From: Natrinema sp. HArc-T2
GTDB lineage: Archaea > Halobacteriota > Halobacteria > Halobacteriales > Natrialbaceae
Direction of reading: 5' to 3'
Assembly: GCF_041821085.1 (NCBI RefSeq)
Contig: NZ_JBGUAZ010000001.1
Span: forward strand, 434,001 to 498,000
Length of the DNA stretch: 64,000 bases
Shown here piece after piece: positions 18,576-26,871 of this stretch. The notes below the pieces were generated by a model, which had not been told where the DNA came from, made no database searches, and was given only the letters and a program-made list of their open reading frames with translations. The position numbers and the translations under genes are program-made. Numbering within the stretch: the stretch's first letter is position 1; every line of letters starts with the position of its first letter.

Positions 18576-19796
18576 ATGAGCGCAGGAACACAGGTACACG
18601 CCAATCTGACGGAGGAACAGGTACGCGAGATCAGCGGGGACTTAGACGAGCCCGAGTGGCTCTTAGAGACCCGTCTCGAGGCCCTCGACGCACTCGAGGA
18701 CCTCGACATGCCCGATGTCATCCGGACGCCGGGTCGCAACTGGACGAACCTCCACGAACTCGACTTCGAGTCGCTCGTGGATCCGCTGAACGCAGCGGAG
18801 AACAAAGACCAGGTCGGTCCCGATGAGGCCGACGTGCTGTCGTGGGCCGACGCCGTCGACGAGCACGAGGAACTTCTGAAAGAGCACTTCGGCTCTATCG
18901 TCGATCCGCAGGAGAACTACCTGACGGCGCTGTCGACAGCGCTGTTCAGCACCGGGACGGTCATCTACGTTCCCGAAGGTGTCGACGCCGAGGACGTGAC
19001 GATCCGGACCGAGCAGAACTCCCGCTCGCTGTTCAATTACACGCTCGTCGTCACCGAGGAGTCGTCCTCGGTCACGATCTTAGAGCGCCAGTCGACCGGC
19101 CAGGAGGCCGAGGAGCAGTACTACAGCGGCGTCGTCGAAGTCGCCGCCGGCGAGAACAGCTACGTCCAGTACGGCAGCCTCCAGAACCTCTCGGAGGAGG
19201 CCTACAACTTCACCGTCAAACGCGGCGTCGCCGACACCTACGCCACGATCGACTGGATCGAGGGCAACCTCGGCACGCAGCTGACCAAGACTGAGGTCTC
19301 GACGACGCTCAGCGGCGACTCTTCGGAGACGCAGATCGTCGGTGCCTTCTACGGCCACAACGACCAGCACTTCGACCTCGACGCGAAGGTCTGGCACCGC
19401 GCCGAGCACACGACGGCAGACCTCGTCACCCGTGGCGTCACCGACGACGTGGCCCGCTCGGTCTACGAGGGTGTTCAAGACGTTGGACAGGACGCCTGGG
19501 ACACCAGCTCCTACCAGCGTGAGAACACGTTGATGCTCTCCGACGAGAGCGAGGCCGACGCCTCCCCGAAGCTGATCATCAACAACCACGACACCGAGGC
19601 CAGCCACTCCGCGACGGTCGGCCAGATCGACCAGGAGGACCTGTTCTACATGACCTCCCGTGGTGTCGATCCGCGCGCCGCCCGCAACATGCTCGTCGAG
19701 GGCTTCTTCGTGCCCGTCTTAGAGGAGATCGACGTCGACGAACTCCGCGACGACCTCGAAGAGCTGATCGGCGCGCGTCTTCGCGACCGAGAGTAA
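18576..19796 (+). CDS. sufD: Fe-S cluster assembly protein SufD
   Basis: This 406-aa SufB paralogue forms the SufBC2D complex. It shares the C-terminal beta-helix with SufB (EGNLGTQLTKTEVSTTL, FYGHNDQHFDLDAKVWHRAEHT), ending in the family-typical DLFYMTSRGVDPRAARNMLVEGFF helix region. It begins one base after the sufB stop and ends the operon; a short hairpin follows the stop codon. Confidence 0.95.
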   Translation: MSAGTQVHANLTEEQVREISGDLDEPEWLLETRLEALDALEDLDMPDVIRTPGRNWTNLHELDFESLVDPLNAAENKDQVGPDEADVLSWADAVDEHEELLKEHFGSIVDPQENYLTALSTALFSTGTVIYVPEGVDAEDVTIRTEQNSRSLFNYTLVVTEESSSVTILERQSTGQEAEEQYYSGVVEVAAGENSYVQYGSLQNLSEEAYNFTVKRGVADTYATIDWIEGNLGTQLTKTEVSTTLSGDSSETQIVGAFYGHNDQHFDLDAKVWHRAEHTTADLVTRGVTDDVARSVYEGVQDVGQDAWDTSSYQRENTLMLSDESEADASPKLIINNHDTEASHSATVGQIDQEDLFYMTSRGVDPRAARNMLVEGFFVPVLEEIDVDELRDDLEELIGARLRDRE

Positions 19797-19802
19797 ACAG
19801 CT

Positions 19803-19823
19803 CGTGGGAGCTTCGATCCCACG
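19803..19823 (+). terminator. hairpin after sufD
   Basis: CGTGGGA and TCCCACG form a perfect 7-bp stem around a 7-nt loop containing CTTCG, starting 7 nt after the sufD stop codon. It is not followed by a T run, so it may stabilise the mRNA 3' end rather than terminate transcription. Confidence 0.4.
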
Positions 19824-20048
19824 GCGACTCCATCGGCGCGAGTAACGACTGCGGCTGCGGTTTCGATTCAATTTTCGGTTTCGCTGACCCGGGAGACACG
19901 GCTCCGTCCGGATGACAGGACACCGAACGACCCGCGACTACGTCGCTTCGAATCCCGATCGACGCGGGAGACCGGGTGGCGTCTCGACTCGAGTCATGCC
20001 CGTGTCACCTATCGGCTCTCGAATTCGAGCAATAGGGAAACATAAGTA
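19824..20048. other. intergenic region upstream of the ferritin-like gene
   Basis: I see no gene here. Frames on both strands lack haloarchaeal codon bias. The last bases contain AAACATAAGTACC, a TATA-like box about 27-30 nt before the ATG at 20071. Confidence 0.4.
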
Positions 20049-20068
20049 CCGACAGACCTGTATGTCGG
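20049..20068. promoter_or_regulatory. inverted repeat over the start of the ferritin-like gene
   Basis: CCGACA-(8 nt)-TGTCGG is a perfect 6-bp inverted repeat directly after the TATA-like box and just before or across the start codon. A repressor bound here would cover the transcription start of a leaderless mRNA. A DtxR-family gene lies three frames downstream in the same transcript, making autoregulation by that protein the simplest hypothesis. Confidence 0.5.
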
Positions 20069-20565
20069 CTATGAGTCTGGGACAGCGTGTCTCGAGCGAC
20101 CACCAGCTGACCCGATTGCTCCAGATCGGGGTCGTCCTGGAGGAAGTCGTCGAGTCACGCGCCGCCCTCCATCTCGACTCGCTCCCGCCCGAGGAGCGAG
20201 CGGACTTCGACGAGGAGGTCGAAGAGTTACTCGCCGACGCAGCCGCCGAGTCGGCCGCCCACCGCGAGCAACTCGAGGCGCTGATCGACGATCTCGAGGC
20301 AGATACGGTTGAATACGAAGAAATCAACGCACTGGTCGACGCCCAGTACGGGCCGCCAGAGGATACGGACGGCGTCCTCTACGACCAGTTGGCAAACGAG
20401 GAGACAGCCTACAAGTTCTACGACGACCTGATCACGGCGATCGAAGCCTCCGACACTGAGTTTGCCGTCGATCGCGACCGGCTGCTCGAGGCGCTGTACG
20501 ACATCCGTGAGGAGGAACGCGCGGGCGTCGAAGAAGTAACCGGGATTATGGAGCGGAGAGCATGA
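20062..20565 (+). CDS. ferritin-like / rubrerythrin-like diiron protein
   Basis: This 167-aa all-helical protein resembles the ferritin-like superfamily. Candidate metal ligands are a Glu in helix 1 (VVLEEVVESRAALH), ESAAHREQLE in helix 2, NEETAYKFYDDL in helix 3 and REEERAGVEEV in helix 4. It may start at ATG 20062 or 20071. It stands between the suf operon and a DtxR-type regulator gene, which fits a role in iron storage or peroxide defence. Iron binding is inferred from the fold and context only. Confidence 0.72.
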   Translation: MSAMSLGQRVSSDHQLTRLLQIGVVLEEVVESRAALHLDSLPPEERADFDEEVEELLADAAAESAAHREQLEALIDDLEADTVEYEEINALVDAQYGPPEDTDGVLYDQLANEETAYKFYDDLITAIEASDTEFAVDRDRLLEALYDIREEERAGVEEVTGIMERRA

Positions 20566-20696
20566 CCGAGCGATCGACGACCACGGCGCGTGCAGCCGCC
20601 AACACGCCGTCCGATACCTGTACCGACGCCCGGTTGCGGTTACACCGGCGCACCACCGCCACGACAGACCGTGGCACTGACGGAGGACTGGTATGA
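20562..20696 (+). other. 44-codon frame bridging ferritin-like and DtxR genes
   Basis: A frame starts in the ATGA that ends the ferritin-like gene and stops in the ATGA that begins the regulator, so ribosomes could pass through all three. The encoded peptide is rich in Thr and Arg, contains no recognisable domain and looks unlike a haloarchaeal protein. Part of the DNA (20611-20673) resembles the dispersed palindromic repeat described elsewhere in this window. It may act only as a translational bridge. Confidence 0.3.
20611..20673. repeat. degenerate partial copy of dispersed palindrome (copy E)
   Basis: The segment with TGCGGTTACACCGG and ACAGACCGT matches one half of the intergenic palindrome seen at 23034-23121 (read on the minus strand as TGCGGTTACACTGG ... 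ACAGCAAACCGT). The other half is poorly preserved. It lies in the gap between the ferritin-like and regulator genes. Confidence 0.4.
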
Positions 20697-21121
20697 ACAC
20701 TGCAGACCAATATCTCAAGGCGATCTATCTGGCTCAACGAATCGAGGACGGCCCCGCATCGACCGGCATGCTCGCTGACCTGCTCGACGTCAGCCCCGCA
20801 AGCGTCAACGAGATGATCGGAAAACTTCAGGACCGAGAACTCGTCCAACACGAGAAGTACAAGGGCGCGAGTCTGACCGACGAGGGCCTCGAGCGCGCTC
20901 ACAACGCCCTCCAGACCTACTGTATTATCGAACGCTTCCTCGCGAACGTCCTCGAGGTCGAGGAGTTCCGCGACGAAGCCCGCGCCTTAGAGAGCGTCAT
21001 CGACGACACCGTCGCAGAGCGACTGGACACGATCATCGACCGCCCCAGCCAGTGTCCCGACTGTTTCGATCCCGAAGACGATTGTTGTGAACTGCTCGAG
21101 GTCGGCGGTCGCGCGGACTGA
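20693..21121 (+). CDS. DtxR/SirR-family metal-dependent transcriptional regulator
   Basis: This 142-aa protein starts with the family's winged helix-turn-helix (NTAADQYLKAIYLAQRI-type start, TGMLADLLDVSPASVNEMIGKL recognition helix, LVQHEKYKGASLTDEG wing). A helical dimerisation and metal-binding domain follows, with the Cys-rich end CPDCFDPEDDCCELLEV. Such regulators sense Fe2+ or Mn2+. It lacks the SH3-like third domain of long DtxR proteins. Neighbours (suf operon, ferritin-like protein) and the inverted repeat at 20049-20068 point to iron. The start overlaps the preceding 44-codon frame. Confidence 0.88.
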   Translation: MNTADQYLKAIYLAQRIEDGPASTGMLADLLDVSPASVNEMIGKLQDRELVQHEKYKGASLTDEGLERAHNALQTYCIIERFLANVLEVEEFRDEARALESVIDDTVAERLDTIIDRPSQCPDCFDPEDDCCELLEVGGRAD

Positions 21122-21143
21122 CACACGATCGGTTGGGCTTGCG

Positions 21144-22931
21144 TTATACTCCCGGTGACTCCCCAAACCGGATGTATCGCCGACCGGCGATCGCCACAGC
21201 GACGAGCGCAGCGGCGAAAGCGGCGCTGAGGCCGATCGGAATTCGCCACCTCGTCCCTTCCCAGTCCGCTTCGAACACGGCAGCATAGTAGCTCGCGATC
21301 TCCTCACCATAGAGTGCAACGAGTACCTCGCGGTTGTTCCCGAGCGAGTTCGAATTCCAGTTGGCGCTGCCGACGACCACCACTTCTCGGTCGATTACGA
21401 TGCCCTTCGCGTGGAGTTTCCCGAATCGATCGGTGTCGCCGACGAGTTGGACCTCGAGCGGGAGCGCTTCGCGAGCAGCGAGCCGCTCGAGGTCGGCTGC
21501 GAGCCGTTCGTTCTCGTCGGCGTTGTACCACGTCGATCCGAGCAAGATCCGAACCTCAACGCCGCGGCGGGCTGCTTCGATGGTTGGCTCGAGCAACGAG
21601 ACGTCGGCGGCGACACTGGGCTGGAGAACGAGGAGTTCGTCGTCTGCTGTTGCAAGAAGGTCCGTCAGTCGCTGCTCGGCGTTGTCCGGTGCGACCAGCA
21701 ATTCGGCTGACTCGACGGAAACCGTCGACGGCTCGTGTGTCGTAGGAAATTCGGACTGAGCCGGCGAACGGATGTCATCAGTGCCGTCGTCGACGAACGA
21801 CGCGGTCTCGAGATACGCCGTCCCGGTCGTCGTATCTCGGCCCTCGAAGTCGGCCCAGAAGACGGTCGCGAGATCGTTCGCGAGCGCCTCGCTCTCGAAC
21901 CGAACACCCCAGCCGCGGCTGCTCTCGCCGCCGACACCCGCGGGCTTCCAGTTCTCGGTCGTGACCAGCACGCGATCGTCGGCGACGGCATACTTGGGGT
22001 GGTGGTACCGATAGCGCCCGTGTTCGCCGCCGATGACGCGGACATCGACACCGCCGGTCTCGAGCGTCTCGATGACAGCTTCGGTCGGTGCCGGCGTCCC
22101 GCCGACGGGACTCGCCTCGAACAGTACCGTGACGTCGACGCCGCGTTCGGCTGCAGCCACGAGGTCGGTCGCAATCGTCTCGGAGGTGACGGTATAGCCG
22201 GCCAGCAGGAGCCGGTTGTCGGCACTTCGAATCGTCTCCCGCGGAATGTGTGGTGCATCCGGGAGGACGAACGCCGTTGCGTCGTCGATCGTCGCGCTCG
22301 AGACGGGCAGGCAGGTGGCATCTCGCGGCCACCACTGGCCGCGAGCGCTGACTGTCTCGCCCGCACGCGCCCTCGTTCGATACCATCGCTCGGCGGTCGG
22401 CGCGCGGTTGTAGGAGACCATATCGATCGTGGTCGTCGCGTTTCGGAGTCGAAGCGCGTCGCCGTCAGCCGACAGCTTGAGCCGGCCCTCGAGTTCGAGA
22501 ACGCGCAGGTCGGTCAACGTCTCAGTGACGTTCGGAGCCGTGCTCAGCGCGACGCGACCGGTGGTCGTCTGGTTCGGTAGCGACGCCGTCGTCTCCCCGT
22601 CGGTAAGCGTCAGATTCGCGAGCCGAGTGTCAGGCGGCGTCTCGAGGACGACGAACTCGCCGACGTTGCCATCGGTCGTGGGATTCGGGTAGAGGCCGAC
22701 GATCCGCGAGTGCCGTCGTGTGGCCGAGACAGTCGCTGTCGCCTCGCCTGCTCGCGGCGGACAGGCGAGTTCGGTTGCGTTCACGGCCGGTTTCGCAGTG
22801 GCTCTCTCGGCGGACCGGTCTGGGAGTGCGGTTCCGGTCCCGTGAGCGATCGGCAATCCGGCGAGTATCACGGTGCTACAGGCGAGACAGCAAACGAAGA
22901 CGGCACCGAGCGCGACCCGACGGGTATCCAT
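21144..22931 (-). CDS. secreted phospholipase D-like protein with lamin-tail domain
   Basis: This 595-aa protein begins with a hydrophobic signal segment. About residues 75-165 read as a lamin-tail-type beta domain (VGEFVVLETPPDTRLANLTL...). Two PLD domains follow: the first HKD site is HPKYAVADD and the second HAKGIVID followed by VVGSANWNSNSLGNNRE. A C-terminal transmembrane helix precedes a short basic tail. Both catalytic His/Lys pairs are present, so it may act as an extracellular phosphodiesterase on phospholipids or nucleic acid. It converges with the DtxR gene. Substrate is unknown. Confidence 0.82.
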   Translation of the reverse strand: MDTRRVALGAVFVCCLACSTVILAGLPIAHGTGTALPDRSAERATAKPAVNATELACPPRAGEATATVSATRRHSRIVGLYPNPTTDGNVGEFVVLETPPDTRLANLTLTDGETTASLPNQTTTGRVALSTAPNVTETLTDLRVLELEGRLKLSADGDALRLRNATTTIDMVSYNRAPTAERWYRTRARAGETVSARGQWWPRDATCLPVSSATIDDATAFVLPDAPHIPRETIRSADNRLLLAGYTVTSETIATDLVAAAERGVDVTVLFEASPVGGTPAPTEAVIETLETGGVDVRVIGGEHGRYRYHHPKYAVADDRVLVTTENWKPAGVGGESSRGWGVRFESEALANDLATVFWADFEGRDTTTGTAYLETASFVDDGTDDIRSPAQSEFPTTHEPSTVSVESAELLVAPDNAEQRLTDLLATADDELLVLQPSVAADVSLLEPTIEAARRGVEVRILLGSTWYNADENERLAADLERLAAREALPLEVQLVGDTDRFGKLHAKGIVIDREVVVVGSANWNSNSLGNNREVLVALYGEEIASYYAAVFEADWEGTRWRIPIGLSAAFAAALVAVAIAGRRYIRFGESPGV

Positions 22932-23033
22932 CGCCCTGTCTGGCCGCCTTTCAGTATTTAAACTGTTGGAAAGGCTGAGTGTAACATCGACTGTGAAGGT
23001 GGCGGCGGGTCAGCCACGCCACGGCCACCAGTG

Positions 23034-23121
23034 TCTCATACGGTTTGCTGTACCGATGTACCAGTGTAACCGCAGGGCAGGTCGCGGTTGCACCGGTACT
23101 GACTGACAGGAGACCGTCTCA
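23034..23121. repeat. dispersed intergenic palindrome, copy A
   Basis: An 88-bp imperfect palindrome begins CTCATACGG and ends GACAGGAGACCGTCTCAG. It aligns nearly base for base with copy D at 57430-57516. The terminal TCA is the complement of the TGA stop of the minus-strand HEAT-repeat gene, so the element abuts that stop codon. It can fold into a long hairpin with CGCAGG...GGTCGCGG near its tip. Confidence 0.75.
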
Positions 23122-24465
23122 GGCTGCGGGCTCGAGGTCGACGCGTTCGGCTTCGGCCTGTACCAGGTAGGCACGGTCGTCGTCGTAGTCGGCGACGACT
23201 GCGAGCGCCTCTTGGGTACCGATCTGGCGGAGTGCCCACGCACTGCTGGCGCGGACGCGGTCGGAATCGTCGTCTGCGAGGACGTCCGCGAGCGGTTCGA
23301 TGACGCGGGTGTCGCCGATCAGGCCGAGCGCGCGGGCAGCCCAGCTCCGAACGTCGGCCTCGTCGGCGACCAGTTGCTGGGCGATCGGTTCGACGGCGTC
23401 TTCCGCACCGATCTCGCCGAGCGCGCGGAACGCGGGCTGTTGGAGGTTCGGGTTGGAGTCGACGTAATCGAGGAGGGTGTCGACGACCTCCTCGTCGTCG
23501 ACGCCGATTTTGCCGAGGACGGCCATCGCGGCCTGGTCACGGCGGTTTGCCTTCTGGAGCATCGGGTCGATGGCTTCCTCGGGACCCATCCGTTCGAGGG
23601 CCTCCATGCAATGCTCTTCCATGAAGTCGGAGTCGAAGGTGTCCAGCGCCAGGAGGATCATGTCGACGTTGCCGCGTTTCTCGTGGACCTTGAGCGCGTG
23701 CCACTCCGGCGGATAGTCTTTGACGTGCTCGAGTACGTCGTAGTACCCTTCGCGGCGAAGCTGTTCACGGACCTCGAGGTCTGCCCACTCGGTCGCATCG
23801 TCGATGTCGCTTTGGAGATCGTCGGTTGCCTCGAGCAGGCCGGCGATCGTCGCCGCGTCGTCGTCGGCATCGAGAGCTGCGGCCTCGACGGCGTCGACCG
23901 CATCGTCGAGAGTCGCGTCGAGTTGGGCCGACACGTCCTCGCCCTCCTCGACCAGCGTGACCGAACTGTCGAGCAGGTCGTTGAGGTCGTCGAGGAAGCC
24001 CTCGACCGCCTCGATTAGCTCGGCATTTCCTTCTTCGGTCCAGCGGGTGCCCGTGATCGTGCTACTGGCGCTGTTGATTTCGCTAACGACATCCTCGCCG
24101 TAGGGCCCGCGCTGGTCCTCGAGATCGGACTCGAGATCCGAGAGATCGCTCTCGATCTCGTCGTACTTCTCCTGGAGCTCTTCTTCGGGCGCGGGTTCTT
24201 CGTCTTCTTCCTCCTCGTCTTCGTCGGTCTCGGGCGGCTCCGGAATCTCGATGTCTTCGAGGTCCTCGCGGAACGAGTCGAGATCCGCTTCGACGACGTC
24301 GAGGTCGTCTTCGGTGTCGGCTGCCTCGAGATCCGCTTCGAGGTCCTCGAGGTCGGCTGCGAGCGTCGTGAGTCGCTCGTCGATGGCCTCGAGATCGACC
24401 GACTCCTCCTCTTCCGGTTCGGCTTCGGCGGCCGCGTCGTCACCGTTTGCCTCGTCCTCACTCAT
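23119..24465 (-). CDS. HEAT-repeat (PBS-lyase-type) protein with acidic coiled-coil N-terminus
   Basis: The first about 230 residues of this 448-aa protein are very acidic and coiled-coil forming (LEDLEADLEAADTEDDL...). The C-terminal half has at least four HEAT-like repeats, for example AVLGKIGVDDEEVVDTLLDYV, AFRALGEIGAEDAVEPIAQQL, AARALGLIGDTRVIEPLADVL and AWALRQIGTQEAL. Such arrays mediate protein-protein binding; no phycobilin lyase activity is implied. No enzymatic motif is seen. Its stop codon coincides with the end of repeat copy A. Confidence 0.85.
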   Translation of the reverse strand: MSEDEANGDDAAAEAEPEEEESVDLEAIDERLTTLAADLEDLEADLEAADTEDDLDVVEADLDSFREDLEDIEIPEPPETDEDEEEEDEEPAPEEELQEKYDEIESDLSDLESDLEDQRGPYGEDVVSEINSASSTITGTRWTEEGNAELIEAVEGFLDDLNDLLDSSVTLVEEGEDVSAQLDATLDDAVDAVEAAALDADDDAATIAGLLEATDDLQSDIDDATEWADLEVREQLRREGYYDVLEHVKDYPPEWHALKVHEKRGNVDMILLALDTFDSDFMEEHCMEALERMGPEEAIDPMLQKANRRDQAAMAVLGKIGVDDEEVVDTLLDYVDSNPNLQQPAFRALGEIGAEDAVEPIAQQLVADEADVRSWAARALGLIGDTRVIEPLADVLADDDSDRVRASSAWALRQIGTQEALAVVADYDDDRAYLVQAEAERVDLEPAA

Positions 24466-24531
24466 CGTACCACCCGGGGACGACGCCGACGCGTGACTGT
24501 GTGCATACCCGACAGTCGTGTCAGCACGGTC

Positions 24532-25263
24532 CTAAGCGTTTCCATGCACGTCGACATCCGTCTCCGACGATCGCTCCGTCTCGCCCCAGTAGAACCACGG
24601 ACTGAGCGTCATGTACGCCAGCCCGAGCGTGAGGAGTGCATACGGAAACGTCCGCCCGGCGAACGTCGGGACGAGGATCGCGAGCGCGTGGACGACGCCC
24701 ATGATCGCCGCGTCTCGAGCCAGCAGATCGGGATACTCGATCCGTGAAACCATCAGATAACAGAACGCAGCGGTGACCGCGAGGACGAGCCAGGGCTGGG
24801 TTTCACCCGCGAGGATCGCCGCACCGAGGATCGTCGCGGCCAGCGTCGTCTGGACACCCTCGGTGTAGTTTCCGGACACGTCGTATGCGGTGTACATCCC
24901 GAGTCGGGTGACGGCCATGGCGACGAACAGCGCACAGACACCCGCTACGACCAGCAGCTCGGCAGTGACCGCGTCGAACCTGAGCTCGAGGCCGTCTGAG
25001 ACGACGGTAAAAGAGAGGACAGCAGGGGCGACGGCGAAGGAGGCGACGTCGGCGAGCGAGTCGAGATAGGGGCCGGCATCGGTGCCGCCGTAGTGGCGCG
25101 CGAGGATCCCGTCGAGGCCGTCCGCGATCGCCGCCAGCAGGATCAACCGGGCGGCCAGTTCGATGTCGACGACTGCGACGACGACTGCGACGAACCCCAG
25201 CGCGGCGTTGGCGATCGTCACCGCGTCGGCGACGCCCAGTCGACCGACGAACCGGGGAAGCAT
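24532..25263 (-). CDS. CDP-alcohol phosphatidyltransferase (archaetidylserine synthase type)
   Basis: This 243-aa integral membrane enzyme carries the CDP-alcohol phosphotransferase signature D-G-x2-A-R-x8-G-x3-D-x3-D as DGLDGILARHYGG...DSLADVASF, with about seven transmembrane helices. It joins CDP-archaeol to a polar alcohol; in haloarchaea the closest role is archaetidylserine synthesis, which is linked to archaeosortase-dependent protein anchoring. The substrate assignment rests on family resemblance. Confidence 0.85.
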   Translation of the reverse strand: MLPRFVGRLGVADAVTIANAALGFVAVVVAVVDIELAARLILLAAIADGLDGILARHYGGTDAGPYLDSLADVASFAVAPAVLSFTVVSDGLELRFDAVTAELLVVAGVCALFVAMAVTRLGMYTAYDVSGNYTEGVQTTLAATILGAAILAGETQPWLVLAVTAAFCYLMVSRIEYPDLLARDAAIMGVVHALAILVPTFAGRTFPYALLTLGLAYMTLSPWFYWGETERSSETDVDVHGNA

Positions 25264-25369
25264 ATGGCCCGATTCGACGGGGAGATACCTTACGTGTTTT
25301 CGTTTCCACGGGGCCGTTTTCGAGAACTGAACCGGGGCGGTTATACGGCAACTGTCCTAACGAAGGGAT

Positions 25370-25807
25370 ATGCACCGGCGTGTCTATCTCGCTGCTGTCG
25401 GGACTGCCGTTTCAGCTGGTCTGGCAGGGTGTTCGTCCGCGATCAGTATCGGCGGGAGCGATCCCTGTGCTAGCGAGGACTGTCACATCGGTATGAACCG
25501 CACCGAGTTCCTCCCCGACGTCTACGAGATTTCCGTCGGCGACACTGTCGTCTGGAAAAATACGAGCGAAGCCGACCACACCGTCACCGCCTACGACAAC
25601 GGGATCCCGGACGAAGCTGCCTTTTTCGCCACCGGTGGGTTCGAGAATCAAGAGTCGGCACGCCACGCCTGGCAAGGCCAACGCGGCGGTCGCCTCGGTC
25701 CGCGCGAGACGTTCGAACACACCTTCGAAGTGCCGGGCACCTACGAGTACTTCTGTATCCCACACGAACGCGCGGAGATGGACGGCAAGATCGTCGTCTC
25801 CGAGTGA
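25370..25807 (+). CDS. halocyanin-like blue copper lipoprotein
   Basis: This 145-aa protein has a lipobox (SAGLAGC, Cys21) and a plastocyanin-type cupredoxin domain. Copper ligands are the His in ADHTVT and the Cys-His pair in YFCIPHE, with a possible axial Met in AEMDGK. It would sit on the outer face of the membrane as a small electron carrier. A TATA-like GGTTATACGG lies about 28 nt before the ATG. No oxidase or redox partner is adjacent. Confidence 0.9.
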   Translation: MHRRVYLAAVGTAVSAGLAGCSSAISIGGSDPCASEDCHIGMNRTEFLPDVYEISVGDTVVWKNTSEADHTVTAYDNGIPDEAAFFATGGFENQESARHAWQGQRGGRLGPRETFEHTFEVPGTYEYFCIPHERAEMDGKIVVSE

Positions 25808-25927
25808 CGGCTGCGAGTCGAGTCAGTTCGGTCCTTCTATCGACACTCCCACTTCGCTCGAGCCGCCGGCTCCCGGCCGATGTGAGCTGCGAAAAAGGAT
25901 CGAAAACGCGAGTATCGGCTGTGCGTC

Positions 25928-26569
25928 TCAGTCGTCTGCAGCGACGTCGTCTTCGTCGACGTCGACGGCGGTCGCTTCTTCTTCGGCGACTTCCTCGGGG
26001 TGGGCCTCGAGGGTGGTCTTCTGGATCTCGACACGGCGCAGCGGGTAGATCGTCTTGGCCTCGCCGTAGATGGCAGAGGAGAGCCGACCTTCGACGACGC
26101 TGTCGATGAGCTCCTCGAAGGAGCGCTCCTCGGCGGCGTCTTCGATCATTTCGACCATCTGCTCGCGGATGGCCTTCTCCTGACTTGCGTCGGCTTTCTT
26201 GGTCGTGAAGGCGACGGGCTGAATCTGGACGCGGTAGTCGTCCGTCGTGAGGACGGTGACGTAGGCCTCGATCTTCGAGGCACCGCGACGGACCAGCGAG
26301 CGCAGGTAGTCACGGGTCAGGGAGTGTTCCGTGAACTCCGTGTACGCCGAGTCGCTGCCGACGTCGGTGACCTTGAAGGTCAGCTTCGTGTTGTTCTCGC
26401 TGGCGTTGTTCGTGAGTTCGCCGAGCGTCGTTTCGATGGTTCGGTCGTAGACTTTCTCCGGTTCGTCAGCGGGGGTTTCGCCGAGTTCCTGGCGGTCGAA
26501 CTGCTCGGGTGCCAGGACGGTGTACCACCGCTTCTCCTGTTTCGCACGTGAAACTGATCGTTCACTCAT
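25928..26569 (-). CDS. rps3ae: 30S ribosomal protein S3Ae (eS1)
   Basis: This 213-aa protein has the family-typical N-terminus (KEKRWYTVLAPEQF-like, here QEKRWYTVLAPEQF), LSSAIYGEAKTIYPLRRVEI near the C-terminus, and an acidic haloarchaeal tail. It is the last gene of the rps15-recJ-like-pcc1-rps3ae operon and overlaps pcc1 by 4 nt. Confidence 0.96.
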   Translation of the reverse strand: MSERSVSRAKQEKRWYTVLAPEQFDRQELGETPADEPEKVYDRTIETTLGELTNNASENNTKLTFKVTDVGSDSAYTEFTEHSLTRDYLRSLVRRGASKIEAYVTVLTTDDYRVQIQPVAFTTKKADASQEKAIREQMVEMIEDAAEERSFEELIDSVVEGRLSSAIYGEAKTIYPLRRVEIQKTTLEAHPEEVAEEEATAVDVDEDDVAADD

Positions 26570-26871
26570 TGTGTGTCGTGTGTTGAGTCGCTATCGGGGT
26601 CGGACACAGGTCCCGTGTCCGTCGGTTCTGCGTGCTGTTCGGTCCGTGCCTGTGAAACGACGTCGATCGCGACCTCGAGGTTGACGACGTAGTCGTCGAC
26701 CGTCGACTGGAGGCCACTGGTCGTCTCGCGTTCGATGTGCGTGACGACCGTTGCGGTCTCACCGTCACGGTCGACGGTCGTCTCCATCTCGTCGGTGTTG
26801 TCCGGGCGAAGCGCCCGCGCGACGAGCGTCGCGTCGTCGTGGTCCGTCCGAATCGTCGCGTGACGGCTCAT
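26566..26871 (-). CDS. pcc1: KEOPS complex subunit Pcc1
   Basis: This 101-aa protein is the dimerisation subunit of KEOPS, which makes the t6A modification on tRNAs. Recognisable are the N-terminal strand-helix (ATLVARALRPDN), paired strands around VVTHIERETTSGLQSTVDDYVVNLEVA, and a short acidic tail. It overlaps both neighbours by 4 nt. Its place beside rps3ae and rps15 matches the archaeal ribosomal context of this gene. Confidence 0.88.
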   Translation of the reverse strand: MSRHATIRTDHDDATLVARALRPDNTDEMETTVDRDGETATVVTHIERETTSGLQSTVDDYVVNLEVAIDVVSQARTEQHAEPTDTGPVSDPDSDSTHDTQ

